A DNA stretch of 64,000 nt from Streptomyces sp. DSM 110735 (lineage in GTDB: Bacteria > Actinomycetota > Actinomycetes > Streptomycetales > Streptomycetaceae), in NCBI RefSeq assembly GCF_016482685.1, contig NZ_JACYHF010000010.1:62001-126000 (forward strand), in the 5' to 3' direction. Below, in pieces: positions 34,268 to 43,710 of this stretch (position 1 is its first letter; each line of letters opens with the position of its first letter). The translations under genes and the position numbers were made by a program. The notes below the pieces were generated by a model, which was given only the letters and a program-made list of their open reading frames with translations, made no database searches and had not been told where the DNA came from.

Positions 34268-35140
34268 TCACCTGGAGCGGAACACTCCCGACGGCGGAGC
34301 CGGTGACGCCACCGCCGCGCTGTCCGTCACCGGGGCGGCGCCGCCGGTGAAGTCCAGGAGGGCGCGGCCGTGTTCGACGCGGCCGGGGTGGGGGTCGGAG
34401 GCGGCTCGGCGGGTCAACTCCGCCGTGGGGAGCGGGGTGTCGGCGGCGACGAGGATCGCGTTGCCGAAGCGCTTGCCGCGCAGGACCGCCGCGTCGGTGA
34501 TCAGGGCGAGTTCCGCGAACCGGGCGGCGGCGGTGGCTATTTGACCGCGGAGGTGGGTGAGCGGCGGACCGTCGGCGAGGTTGGCGACGTAGATGCCGGA
34601 GGGGCTCAGGGCGCGGCGGACCTCGTCCAGGAACTCGGTGGAGGTGAGGTGGGCGGGGGTGCGGGCGCCGCTGAAGACGTCCGCGACGATCAGGTCGGCC
34701 CAGCCGTCCGGCACCTTCGCCAGACCCTCACGGGCGTCGGCCGAGCGCACCCGTATCCGGGAGTTGGGGTCGAGCGGCAGTTCCCGGCGGACCAACTGGA
34801 CGAGCGCCGCGTCCCGTTCGACGACCTGCTGGGTGGCGCGGGGCCGGGTCGCGGCGACGTAGCGGGCCAGGGTGAGGGCGCCGCCGCCGAGGTGGACGGC
34901 GCGCAGCGGCCTGCCGGGCGGCGCGGCGAGGTCGATGACGTGCCCGATGCGGCGCTGGTACTCGAAGGTGAGATGCGCCGGGTCGTCCAGGTCCACGTGC
35001 GACTGGGGCGCGCCGTCGACCAGGAGGGTCCAGGCGCGGGAGCGGTCCGGGTCCGGGATCAGCTCGGCGAGCCCCCCGTCGACCGCCTCCACGACAGCCT
35101 CGGCGGACGCCCCGCGCCGATTGCTCCTGGCCCTGCCCAT
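34268..35140 (-). CDS. Spermidine-synthase-like methyltransferase-fold protein
   Basis: A 290-residue protein with the polyamine-synthase Rossmann core: the nucleotide loop VHLGGGALTLARYVA, acidic strand QQVVERDAALVQLV, and the DARE segment followed by DLIVADVFSGA, where the family has its catalytic Asp. The N-terminal beta hairpin (DDPAHLTFEYQRRIGHVIDL) also fits. Actinobacterial members often lack proven aminopropyltransferase activity, so the substrate is open. Tail-to-tail with the gene at 33583. Confidence 0.85.
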   Translation of the reverse strand: MGRARSNRRGASAEAVVEAVDGGLAELIPDPDRSRAWTLLVDGAPQSHVDLDDPAHLTFEYQRRIGHVIDLAAPPGRPLRAVHLGGGALTLARYVAATRPRATQQVVERDAALVQLVRRELPLDPNSRIRVRSADAREGLAKVPDGWADLIVADVFSGARTPAHLTSTEFLDEVRRALSPSGIYVANLADGPPLTHLRGQIATAAARFAELALITDAAVLRGKRFGNAILVAADTPLPTAELTRRAASDPHPGRVEHGRALLDFTGGAAPVTDSAAVASPAPPSGVFRSR

Positions 35141-35638
35141 CCCCCCATTCTCGCAGGTGACACGGGGGAGCGCCGGACGGGGCCCCGGGGGGCGGCGACC
35201 ACGACGGCACGGACGCGCCCGGGCCGCAGATCGACGGCGGCGCCACCGACCCCGACTGGCCTCGGCGGCGGGATAAGCGGCGGGCGGCGCGACCCCGACC
35301 GACCTCGACGCCGACGCGGCGGCAGCCTTCGGTCAGCGACACCCGGGGCGGCGAGCGGCGCAGCCCTGCCCCGACGCCTACGCGGCGGCGGACCCCGCTC
35401 AGGGGCGCCCGAACCGGCAAGCGATGCCTCCTGCCGACCGCCCCGGAGCGGCAGCCGCAGATGGCTCCCACCAGCCTCCCGGCGGCGCTCGGCAGTCCAC
35501 CTCGGCCTCCCGGCGAACGGTCGCTGTTGTCCGGCTCGCCTTCGATCTCCCGACGAAAGGCCGCTACCGACCGGCTCACCCCGGCCGCGCGGTGAACGGC
35601 AGTCGACCCCTCTCGCCAAGCTCAGCGGCAGCGCTCCG
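35141..35638. other. Gene-free GC-rich interval
   Basis: About 500 bases between two minus-strand genes. Several frames are open by base composition alone, with no ribosome sites or protein-like sequence. GACC/CGGCGG runs recur but no exact repeat or strong hairpin was found. The promoter of the spermidine-synthase-like gene must lie near its right-hand start at 35140. Confidence 0.5.
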
Positions 35639-36046
35639 TCACCGGCAACTGTCCGCCGCCTCGATCAACCGCGCCGCCTCCCCCAGCGCCCGCCGCAGTA
35701 CCGCCGGGTCGGTGGCGGGGTCGCCGTCGTCGGGGGGCAGGAGCCAGTCGGAGCCCGCGAGCGGGGGGTCGGGGGTGAGGCGCAGACCGCGGCCCTCGGT
35801 GCGGACGCAGGTGCTGCCCGGCAGGTCCCAGCCCGCCGCCGTACCGGCCGGGACCAGGAAGCCGAGGGTGTCGCGGCCGTCGTCGTGCAGGACCGGGCCG
35901 ACCGCCGCGACCGCGCCCCGGCGCAGGATGTCCACTGCCTCAAGCCCCTGCCGGGTCGGCACCGTCACCAGGTCGCACCCCGCGTCGCCCGGCGCCCGTG
36001 ACCATGTCGGCGCCGTACAAGGTTCGTTGTTCTGGCTGGTCTCCAT
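35639..36046 (-). CDS. Hypothetical protein, primase/polymerase-domain related
   Basis: A 135-residue protein from ATG 36046, behind GGAGG five bases upstream. The text CDLVTVPTRQGLEAVDILRR and GFLVPAGTAAGWDLPG resembles the short actinobacterial proteins related to the bifunctional primase/polymerase N-domain, also seen at 57745. No catalytic residues can be assigned. Function unknown. Confidence 0.65.
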   Translation of the reverse strand: METSQNNEPCTAPTWSRAPGDAGCDLVTVPTRQGLEAVDILRRGAVAAVGPVLHDDGRDTLGFLVPAGTAAGWDLPGSTCVRTEGRGLRLTPDPPLAGSDWLLPPDDGDPATDPAVLRRALGEAARLIEAADSCR

Positions 36047-36309
36047 GCCGGCCTCCACACGCTGCCCCGTTGCGGTCCATGGGGTACAACGCGCGATGCC
36101 GTCAACGGCTACGGCGCAAGTGTGCCGCAAAGGATGGCAGTTCATGGCAGATCGTGGATGAGATATCCGTTTTGTAGCCAAACACTGCGTGTCGGGCCGG
36201 ACACAGCCGGTACGTTCGTGCCCGCCGGAACCAGGGTGTCGTCCGGGCAGCTCTGCCCGAATTCGCCCCGGCTCGGGCACGGTTCGACGGTTCGTACGAG
36301 AGGACCGCC

Positions 36310-37791
36310 ATGGCGTCGTCAACCGAGACCTCGGCGCAGCCCGACCGGCCGCCCCGGCCCAACACCGCCTTCCGGCAGTTGCGCGGCCGCCGTTCCCCCG
36401 CGGAGTTCGCCGCGCTGGTACGGCGCGCGGCCCGCGAGATCGGGGAGCGGGTGAGCTGTGACGCGCGCTATGTCGGCAGGGTCGAGGCGGGTGAGATCCG
36501 CTGTCCCAACTACGCGTACGAGCGGGTGTTCCTGCACATGTTCCCCGGCCGCACCCTGACCGACCTCGGCTTCGCGCCGCGCTCGGCCGTCCGCGGGCGG
36601 GCGGCACGTCCGGCCGCTCCCGCCAGGGAGCGGTCCGGTCCGGCGCCGGCCGCGCGGGAGCAGCCACGGGGCCACCCGTACGACCGGCCGCGCCTGTACG
36701 ACCCGCACCCGCACGACCCGTACCGCCCGGACGAGCCGGACGAGAACGACCCACTGAACCACGAGGAGAGCGACGTGCTGCGTCGCGCATTCATGACCGG
36801 CGGGGGCGCCACGATGGCCGCCGCCGCCCTGGGCCCCCTGGGGCTCACCACGGACGCCTCGGCGGCCGGGACACCGCGCCGCCCCGGCACGACGGAGGCA
36901 GCCGCCGTCGAGGAGGCGGTCCGCCGCATCCGGGTGCTCGACGACCAGCACGGCGCCGACGGGCTGTACCGGCACGCCGCCCAGCCGCTGCGCCTCGCCT
37001 ACGAGCTGCTCGACGCGGGCGCCACCCGGCAGTCCACCGCCGACCGGCTGCACTCGGGCGCCGGTGAACTGGCCATCTCGGTCGGCTGGCTGGCCCACGA
37101 CTCGGGCCGTTTCGACGACGCCCGCTCGCACTACGCGGAGGCGCTGGCCACCGCCCGGATGACCGGCGACGCGGCTCTGGAGGCGCACGCCTTCTGCAAC
37201 ACGGCGTTCCTCGCGCGGGACGCGGGGCGCCCCCGGGAGGCGGTGCGGGCGGCGCAGGCGGCGCAGCGTGCGGCGCGCCCGCTGGGCTCGCCCCGGCTGA
37301 TGTCGCTGCTCGCGCTGCGCGAGGCGGGCGGCTGGGCGGGGCTCGCGGACCGCGCGGGCTGCCGTCAGGCGATGGCGCGGGCGCAGGCGCTGTTCGCGCG
37401 GGGCGAGTCGGACACCGACCCCGAGTGGATGAGCTTCTACGGGCAGGCCGAGCTGGCGGGTCTGGAGGCGCAGTGCTGGTCGACGCTGGGCGACTGGTGG
37501 CGCGCCGCCCGGCACGCGCGGCGCGCGGCGGACCTCCAGGACCCGCACTTCACCCGGAACATCGCGCTGTACACCGCGGAGCTCGCCGACGACCTGGCCC
37601 GCGACGGCCGCCCCGACGAGGCAGCCTCCGCCGGACTGCGGGTGCTGGAACTGCTCGCCCAGGTGCAGTCCTCGCGCATCCAGACGATGCTCGCGGGCAC
37701 CGCGCGCGTGCTGCTGCCGCACCGGCGCGCGTCCGGTGTGTCGGAGTTCCTGGAACGCCACGCGTCGGTGCCGCGCCCCCGGCAGGTCTGA
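36310..37791 (+). CDS. XRE-type regulator with TPR-like domain (NsdA-like)
   Basis: A 493-residue protein. The N-terminal 90 residues hold a helix-turn-helix related to XRE (EFAALVRRAAREIGERVSCD, YVGRVEAGEIRCPNYAYER). A low-complexity linker rich in Pro, Arg and Asp follows (100-155), then a signal-like hydrophobic stretch, then helical repeats for about 300 residues (SHYAEALATARMTGDAALEA). The architecture resembles NsdA and related Streptomyces differentiation regulators; I cannot name the orthologue. GAGAGGA precedes ATG 36310. Confidence 0.8.
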   Translation: MASSTETSAQPDRPPRPNTAFRQLRGRRSPAEFAALVRRAAREIGERVSCDARYVGRVEAGEIRCPNYAYERVFLHMFPGRTLTDLGFAPRSAVRGRAARPAAPARERSGPAPAAREQPRGHPYDRPRLYDPHPHDPYRPDEPDENDPLNHEESDVLRRAFMTGGGATMAAAALGPLGLTTDASAAGTPRRPGTTEAAAVEEAVRRIRVLDDQHGADGLYRHAAQPLRLAYELLDAGATRQSTADRLHSGAGELAISVGWLAHDSGRFDDARSHYAEALATARMTGDAALEAHAFCNTAFLARDAGRPREAVRAAQAAQRAARPLGSPRLMSLLALREAGGWAGLADRAGCRQAMARAQALFARGESDTDPEWMSFYGQAELAGLEAQCWSTLGDWWRAARHARRAADLQDPHFTRNIALYTAELADDLARDGRPDEAASAGLRVLELLAQVQSSRIQTMLAGTARVLLPHRRASGVSEFLERHASVPRPRQV

Positions 37792-37914
37792 GCGCACGGG
37801 CACGCGCGCGTACGGCCGCCTTCCGCGAAGTACGCCACCCCGCGCGCGGAGGAGCCCGCCGACCCGGGCCCGCCGCCCCGCGTCCGTCGCCCTGCGCCCG
37901 TCGCCCCGCGCCCG

Positions 37915-38511
37915 TCAGCCCACCAGGTGCCCCACGTCGTTCCAGTTCTCGATCGCCGGTTCGCCGTAAGCCCAGCCGAGCACCGACAGCGAGGTCGGGT
38001 TGAGCCGGATGCGGGCGGCGAAGTCCAGGGGCAGACCGAGCCAGCGGGCGCCGATGGAGCGCAGCATGTGACCGTGGGCGAAGACCAGGACGTCGCGGTC
38101 GGCGGAGCGCGCCCACTCGACGACCTCGTCCGCGCGCGCGGTGACGTCCGCGACGCTCTCCCCGCCGGGCACCCCGTCGCGCCAGATCAGCCAGCCGGGG
38201 CGGTCGGCGTGGATCTCCGCCGGGGTCAGCCCCTCGTAGGCGCCGTAGTCCCACTCCATGAGCGTGTCCCAGGTGGTCGCGCGCTCGCCGAAACCGGCCA
38301 GTTCGCAGGTCTCGCTCGCGCGCACGAGCGGACTGGTGCGCACCTCCGCGTGCGGGAGCCCGCCCAGCGGGGAGCGGTGCAGCCGCTCGCCGAGGAGCTT
38401 GGCGCCGCGCCGTCCCTCCTCCAGGAGGGGGATGTCCGTCCTGCCGGTGTGCTTGCCGGACAGCGACCAGGCCGTCTGTCCGTGCCGGGCCAGCAGGATG
38501 CGCGGTGCCAT
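37915..38511 (-). CDS. Histidine phosphatase (phosphoglycerate-mutase-like)
   Basis: Histidine phosphatase superfamily, branch 1, 198 residues. The phospho-acceptor is in LLARHGQTAWS, the second Arg in RTSPLVRASET, and the second catalytic His in LVFAHGHMLRSI. Substrates range from sugar phosphates to proteins and cannot be told from sequence. The start is ATG 38511 with GGAAAGG upstream; the longer frame adds unrelated sequence. Confidence 0.9.
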   Translation of the reverse strand: MAPRILLARHGQTAWSLSGKHTGRTDIPLLEEGRRGAKLLGERLHRSPLGGLPHAEVRTSPLVRASETCELAGFGERATTWDTLMEWDYGAYEGLTPAEIHADRPGWLIWRDGVPGGESVADVTARADEVVEWARSADRDVLVFAHGHMLRSIGARWLGLPLDFAARIRLNPTSLSVLGWAYGEPAIENWNDVGHLVG

Positions 38512-38692
38512 GGGAGACCTTTCCGGGAAGGGAATGCCAGGTGGCCGCCGGGGTAACGACAGCCCAGGTCCCTCCATCATCGCGCACCGGCGGGGCGGGC
38601 AACCCGGCGGGCGAGGACGGCGTCTTCCAGGGCTGAAGCGCCCCCGCGGGGCGGAGACCGGCACGTAAAGTGTCACGGCGCCCGACGGGGGC

Positions 38693-38734
38693 GCCGTACG
38701 CGCAGGGGCACAGGCCGTACGCGCAGGGGCACAG
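38693..38734. repeat. Perfect 21-bp tandem duplication
   Basis: Two identical 21-base units (38693-38713 and 38714-38734, starting GCCGTACGCGCAGGGG) stand head to tail 18 bases before the PAP2 gene start, where promoter or leader elements are expected. Confidence 0.85.
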
Positions 38735-38752
38735 AAGGGGGAGGGCGATCGG

Positions 38753-39694
38753 ATGCGGCAGACCGAGACACCGGGCACCGAGGCGGCGCCGCGACCCCGG
38801 TTGCGCTGGTGGACCGAACTGCCGCTGATCCTGCTGGTCTACGGCTGCTACTCGGCCGGCCGGCTCCTCGCGCGCGGGGACGTTTCCTCTGCCGTGGACC
38901 ACGGTCTGGCGATCCTGCGGATCGAGCAACTGCTGCACCTGGACGCCGAGCACCCGCTCAACCGTCTGTTCACCCGCGAGCCCTGGCTCGGCGTGCCCGC
39001 GGACTTCTGGTACGCCTCGCTGCACTACCTGGTCACGCCCGCGATACTCGTCTGGCTGTTCCGCTCGCACGCGGCGCGTTACCGGGCGGCGCGCACCTGG
39101 CTGATGACGTCCACGTTCATCGGTCTGATCGGCTTCACGCTGCTGCCGACCTGCCCGCCGCGCCTGCTGCACCCGGGGCACGGCTTCACCGACACCATGG
39201 CGTACTACAGCTCGTACGGCTGGTGGGGCGGCGAGGCGAGCGCCCCGCGCGGCATGGGCGGCATGACGAACCAGTACGCGGCGATGCCGAGCCTGCACGT
39301 CGGCTGGGCGCTGTTCTGCGGCGTGATGCTGTGGCGTTACGGCCGCGGACCCCTGGCCAGGGCGGGCGCGGTGATCTATCCGCTGTTCACCGCGCTCGTG
39401 GTGATGGGCACCGCCAACCACTATCTGCTGGACGCGGTGGCAGGCGCGGCGGTGATGGGCGCCGGGCTGCTGCTCGCGCCGTACGTGCTGCGCGCGGCGG
39501 ACGCGGTGAAGGCGCGGCTGAGCCTCGCCGGGGCGGCTCCGGCCGGTGTTCTCTCCCCCGTTGTCAGTGGCGGATGCCAGACTTCCGCGGGTGAGCGAAT
39601 TCCACGGCAGCGCGAGTCTCGGGTCGATCCCCCGGCAGGACCGGACGCCTCCCCCAGCGGAGCGGGCGACGGCACTCCGGCACCGGCTCGCTGA
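38753..39694 (+). CDS. PAP2-family membrane phosphatase
   Basis: A 313-residue integral membrane protein with about six helices, PAP2 superfamily of the inositolphosphotransferase-like type. The phosphatase signature is AMPSLHVGW (motif 2 His) and GTANHYLLDAVAG (motif 3 His-x-x-x-Asp). Likely substrates are lipid or inositol phosphates at the outer membrane face. The last 50 residues are Pro/Arg-rich and overlap the next gene by about 100 bases, so the natural end may be shorter in function. Confidence 0.88.
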   Translation: MRQTETPGTEAAPRPRLRWWTELPLILLVYGCYSAGRLLARGDVSSAVDHGLAILRIEQLLHLDAEHPLNRLFTREPWLGVPADFWYASLHYLVTPAILVWLFRSHAARYRAARTWLMTSTFIGLIGFTLLPTCPPRLLHPGHGFTDTMAYYSSYGWWGGEASAPRGMGGMTNQYAAMPSLHVGWALFCGVMLWRYGRGPLARAGAVIYPLFTALVVMGTANHYLLDAVAGAAVMGAGLLLAPYVLRAADAVKARLSLAGAAPAGVLSPVVSGGCQTSAGERIPRQRESRVDPPAGPDASPSGAGDGTPAPAR

Positions 39695-40787
39695 GCTGCG
39701 CGGTCCCGAGGTTCCGGCCAAGCCCCTGGACGCCCGCGCCCTCGCGGCGCTCGCGTCCAACCCGGGCTGCAGCCGCCGCGCGATCCTGGACGGCGCCGGG
39801 GTGGACAAGGCGCGCCTGGCGACCGGTCTCGGCTCCCCCTCGGACTACGGCCAGTCCCAGTTCGCCCTGATCCGGGGCAACGTCTTCGAGGCGCGCGTGA
39901 AGGCGGACCGCGGCGCCGAGCTGCTGCGCCTCGCGCACGCCTGCTTCGACCCCGCCACCGAGCCCCCGGCGGGCGCCGCCGTGCCCGACCTGACCGCCGA
40001 CGGTCCCAAGGGGCGTACGGCGCGTACGGAACTGGCGCTGCGCGAGGCGGCGGAGGCGGGCGGCTGGACGCTCCTGGACCACCCGATGCTCACCCTGGAG
40101 GTGGCGGGGGCGCCCGTGTACCTGGAGCCGGACGCGGTGGTGGTGCACCCGGACGGCGTGTGGACGGTCGTGGAGATCAAGTCGTTCCCGATGCTGGACG
40201 GTTCGGCCGACCCGTCGAAGGTGGGCGCGGCCGCCCGCCAGTCGGCGGTGTACGCGCTGGCCCTGGAGGAGGTCGCCGCCCGGCTCGACCCGGCGCTCCG
40301 GGTACGGCACGAGGTGCTGCTGGTGTGCCCGAAGGACTTCTCCAACCTGCCCACCGCGCGCGCGGTGGACGTGCGCCGTCAGCGCGCGGTGACGGCACGG
40401 CAGTTGACCCGGCTCACCCGGATCGAGGAGATCGCCGACACCCTGCCGGAGGGCACCTGCTTCGCCCCGGACCGCACGCCCGAGGAGCTGACGGCGGCGG
40501 TCGACGCGGTTCCGGCGACGTACGCGCCGGAGTGTCTGTCCTCCTGCGAACTGGCCTTCCACTGCCGGGAGCGCTCGCGCGCGTCCGGCGCGGTGACCCG
40601 GCTCGGACGACCCCTGCGGGCCGAACTGGGCGGTCTGCGCACGGTGGAGGAGGTCCTCTCGGCGGCGCGCGGCGAGAGCGGCGACCCGGACGACCCGGCG
40701 GTGGCCGCGCTGCGCCGGGCCGCCGCCCTGCGCGCGGAGGCGCTCGCGCACGCGGCGGCGGCGCGGGAGGTGTCCCTGTGTCCCTGA
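39591..40787 (+). CDS. Cas4/AddB-like Fe-S PD-(D/E)XK nuclease candidate
   Basis: 398 residues from GTG 39591 (GTG 39546 possible). RecB-type nuclease motifs run in order: GNVFE (96-100), Asp181 in LEPDA, EIK (195-197) and RQSAVY (Gln217, Tyr221). One Cys near the N-terminus (Cys60) and three near the C-terminus (Cys315, Cys319, Cys325) match the layout of the 4Fe-4S cluster in Cas4, AddB and Dna2. It should be a DNA exonuclease or flap nuclease. It is first in a coupled operon with an unknown protein and an SF1 helicase. Confidence 0.8.
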   Translation: MSEFHGSASLGSIPRQDRTPPPAERATALRHRLAELRGPEVPAKPLDARALAALASNPGCSRRAILDGAGVDKARLATGLGSPSDYGQSQFALIRGNVFEARVKADRGAELLRLAHACFDPATEPPAGAAVPDLTADGPKGRTARTELALREAAEAGGWTLLDHPMLTLEVAGAPVYLEPDAVVVHPDGVWTVVEIKSFPMLDGSADPSKVGAAARQSAVYALALEEVAARLDPALRVRHEVLLVCPKDFSNLPTARAVDVRRQRAVTARQLTRLTRIEEIADTLPEGTCFAPDRTPEELTAAVDAVPATYAPECLSSCELAFHCRERSRASGAVTRLGRPLRAELGGLRTVEEVLSAARGESGDPDDPAVAALRRAAALRAEALAHAAAAREVSLCP

Positions 40788-42376
40788 TCGCGACCCTCGC
40801 CCGCCTGGAGGCAGTCGGCACCGGCGTGGCACAGCCGCTCACGACGGTCCGGCACCGTCATCTCTCCGACCGCCCGCTGGTGTTCGTGCCGCTGACCACC
40901 TCCGGTGAGGCGGGCGCCCCGCTCGGCGCGCTGGTCGGCACCGACCGGGACGCGCCGCGGCTGCTGGTCGTGCCCCAGCCGCGCGACCGCGACCTGCGCT
41001 TCGCGTTCCTCGCCGAACTGGCCGACGTCGTGCTGCCGTACATCGACTCCCACGCCGAGGCGGTGGAGGCGGCCGAGCGCACCGAGACCGACCCGGAGAC
41101 CGGCAAGCGGGTCAAGGTCGAGGTCGACCTGTGCGCGGACGCGGCGCAGCTCGTCGTGCCGAGCCGGGCGGGCGTGGAGTACGTGCGCCTGCTGGGTCGC
41201 TCGACGCGTTTCCGGCGCACCGCCGAGCAGGAGCCGGAGGCGCCGAACCCGGCGCCGCCCCGGGTGCCGCTGCTCGGGCGCTGGCTGACCCACTACGGCG
41301 AGCGGGCGCGCGTGCCCGGCTCCTCGCTGCTGCTCGCGCTCACCGAGGTACTGTCCCGGCACTGGGCGACCGGGCAGAGCAGCCTGGAGGACCAGCATCT
41401 GGGCGCCCTCCTCGCCTGGATCGAGCCGCCCGCGGGCGGCTCGGGCGCCGAAGCCGCCTTCCGCGCGGAGCGCGAGCGGGACGCCCAGGGGCAGCTCACC
41501 TGCCCGCCCGCCGGTCCGGCCACCGACCCGGCGTTCGACAACAAGCTCCTCGCCCCGGCCATCGAGGCGTACGACCGCGCACGGACCGCCCTCGCCGCCG
41601 CCGAGGACCCGGTGGACGCGGAGGACCGCACGGCCGCCGTCACCCGGGCCGAGCACAGGATCCGCGAACTGGTGGAACAGGTCACCCGGCCCACCTGGGA
41701 CGCGGTGTGGGACGGCCTCGACCTGCTGCGGGCGCTGCCCGAGGGGGCGCACGTCGAGGAGCGGTGGACGCGGGACCGCTGGTCGTTCACCGGTCACCGG
41801 GACCGGGTGCTGGCGGGCGAGCCCCCGCAGCCGCGCCGGGACGACGCGGTGACGGCGGCGAACAAGCTGGCCACGCGCGAGCGCGAGCAGTCCCGTCTGG
41901 AGGCGCAGGAGGCGCTGGACGATCCGCTGGTGATGGCGGGGCGGCGGCTGGCCGGGGAGGCGTTCGCGGGCGAGGTCGTCGACGTGGTCATGGCGTACAG
42001 CGAGGGCAAGCGGCCGAGCCCGCGCCCGCTGGTGACCGTGCGCACCGAGGACCGTCCGCATCTGGCGGAGCGCGCGAAGGCGTACCGCTCGCTGAACGGC
42101 AAGCCGCAGTCCGCCGAGTTCACGGGATACGAGGGCGACCCCGAGGAGGGGCTGCTCGTGCTGCGGATCACGGACAAGATGGGGCGGGGCAGGGAGCCCG
42201 AGGCGGGTTCGGTGCCGGAGAAGGGCGACCGGCTCTGCTTCACGCTCTTCGAGCACGAGCAGCGGGGCGGGGCGAAGCTCCCCGACCAGGAGGACACCCC
42301 GTGGACCCACGGCGGTCCGCCGGACGGGACCGTGACCGAGGCGCCGGACGCCATGACCGAGGAGGACGTGCTGTGA
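40778..42376 (+). CDS. Unknown protein between nuclease and helicase
   Basis: A 532-residue soluble protein with no recognised domain. Segments include a beta-rich N-terminus (RHLSDRPLVFVPLTTSGEAG), a charged middle with LSRHWATGQSSLEDQHLGAL and a helical C-terminal part (TAANKLATREREQSRLEAQE). GTG 40778 follows GGGAGG and overlaps the nuclease stop; its own stop overlaps the helicase GTG. Strict coupling at both ends suggests a subunit of one complex with the nuclease and helicase. Confidence 0.75.
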   Translation: MSLIATLARLEAVGTGVAQPLTTVRHRHLSDRPLVFVPLTTSGEAGAPLGALVGTDRDAPRLLVVPQPRDRDLRFAFLAELADVVLPYIDSHAEAVEAAERTETDPETGKRVKVEVDLCADAAQLVVPSRAGVEYVRLLGRSTRFRRTAEQEPEAPNPAPPRVPLLGRWLTHYGERARVPGSSLLLALTEVLSRHWATGQSSLEDQHLGALLAWIEPPAGGSGAEAAFRAERERDAQGQLTCPPAGPATDPAFDNKLLAPAIEAYDRARTALAAAEDPVDAEDRTAAVTRAEHRIRELVEQVTRPTWDAVWDGLDLLRALPEGAHVEERWTRDRWSFTGHRDRVLAGEPPQPRRDDAVTAANKLATREREQSRLEAQEALDDPLVMAGRRLAGEAFAGEVVDVVMAYSEGKRPSPRPLVTVRTEDRPHLAERAKAYRSLNGKPQSAEFTGYEGDPEEGLLVLRITDKMGRGREPEAGSVPEKGDRLCFTLFEHEQRGGAKLPDQEDTPWTHGGPPDGTVTEAPDAMTEEDVL

Positions 42377-43710
42377 CCACGGTGGACTTCGATCCGGGAA
42401 CCGCCGCCGGGCGCGCCACGGACGCGATCCTCCACGACACCCTCAACGGCACCGAGCGGGGCGTGGTGGTGGACTCCCCGCCCGGCGCGGGCAAGTCGAC
42501 CCTCGTGGTCCGCGCGGCGCTCGAACTCGCGGACGCCGGGCGCCCGCTGATGGTGGTGGCGCAGACCAACGCGCAGGTGGACGACCTGGTGCTGCGGCTC
42601 GCGGAGAAGAACCCCGACCTGCCGGTGGGCCGTCTGCACAGCAGCGACGCCGACGCCTACGACCGCTCGCTCGACGCGCTGGCGAACGTGCGCGCCTCCG
42701 CGAAGGCGGCGGACCTCGCCGGGCTCCCCGTGGTGCTGTCCACGGCCGCGAAGTGGGCGCATGTGACGGTGGACGAGCCGTGGCGGCACGCGATCGTGGA
42801 CGAGGCGTACCAGATGCGCTCGGACTCGCTGCTGGCCGTGGCCGGGCTCTTCGAGCGGGCGCTGTTCGTGGGCGACCCGGGGCAGCTCGACCCGTTCTCT
42901 ATCGTGGGCGGCGAGCAGTGGGCGGGGCTGTCGTACGACCCGTCGGCGTCGGCCGTGAGCACGCTCCTCGCGCACAACCCCCGGCTGCCGCAGCACCGGC
43001 TGCCGGTGTCCTGGCGGCTGCCCGCCTCGGCGGCTCCGCTGGTCTCGGCGGCGTTCTACCCGTACACCCCGTTCCGCAGCGGCACCGGGCACGGCGACCG
43101 CCGTCTGTCCTTCGCGGTGCCCTCGGACGGCTCGGGTCCGGACCGGGTGATCGACGAGGCGGCGGAGTCCGGCTGGGGTCTGCTGGAGCTGCCTGCCCGC
43201 CACACCCCGCGCACGGACCCGGAGGCGGTGCGGGCGGTGGCCCTGGTCGTACGCCGCCTGCTGGACCGGGGCGGCGCGGCTCTCTCGGAACGCTCCCCCG
43301 ACCCGACCCCCCTGACCGCCGCCCGCGTCGCCGTCGGCACCGCCCACCGCGACCAGGCGGCGGCGATCCGCACGGCCCTGTCCGACCTCGGCATGACGGG
43401 CGTCACGGTCGACACGGCCAACCGCCTCCAGGGCCGCGAGTACGACGTCACGGTCGTCCTCCACCCCCTCTCCGGCCGCCCCGACGCCACCGCCTTCCAC
43501 CTCGAAACCGGCCGCCTCTGCGTCCTCGCCTCCCGCCACCGCCACGCCTGCGTCGTCGTCTGCCGCGCCGGCGTCGACACCCTCCTGGACGACTACCCCT
43601 CCACAGAACCGGTCCAGCTCGGCACGCTGGTGAAGTTTCCTGACGGGTGGGAGGCGAATCATGCGGTGCTGGCGCATCTGGCGGAACACCGGGTGAGCTG
43701 GCGCCCCTGA
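42373..43710 (+). CDS. SF1B (Upf1/Dna2-like) helicase
   Basis: A 445-residue helicase with all core motifs: I SPPGAGKSTLV, Ia VVAQTNAQVDDLV, II AIVDEAYQM, III LFVGDPGQLDP, IV VSWRLP, V TANRLQGREYDV, VI TGRLCVLASRHRHA. It lacks accessory domains. The Upf1-like motif III and the V/VI spacing point to a 5'-3' SF1B enzyme. GTG 42373 overlaps the upstream stop. With the Fe-S nuclease gene it recreates the two halves of Dna2 as separate proteins. Confidence 0.85.
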   Translation: MTTVDFDPGTAAGRATDAILHDTLNGTERGVVVDSPPGAGKSTLVVRAALELADAGRPLMVVAQTNAQVDDLVLRLAEKNPDLPVGRLHSSDADAYDRSLDALANVRASAKAADLAGLPVVLSTAAKWAHVTVDEPWRHAIVDEAYQMRSDSLLAVAGLFERALFVGDPGQLDPFSIVGGEQWAGLSYDPSASAVSTLLAHNPRLPQHRLPVSWRLPASAAPLVSAAFYPYTPFRSGTGHGDRRLSFAVPSDGSGPDRVIDEAAESGWGLLELPARHTPRTDPEAVRAVALVVRRLLDRGGAALSERSPDPTPLTAARVAVGTAHRDQAAAIRTALSDLGMTGVTVDTANRLQGREYDVTVVLHPLSGRPDATAFHLETGRLCVLASRHRHACVVVCRAGVDTLLDDYPSTEPVQLGTLVKFPDGWEANHAVLAHLAEHRVSWRP

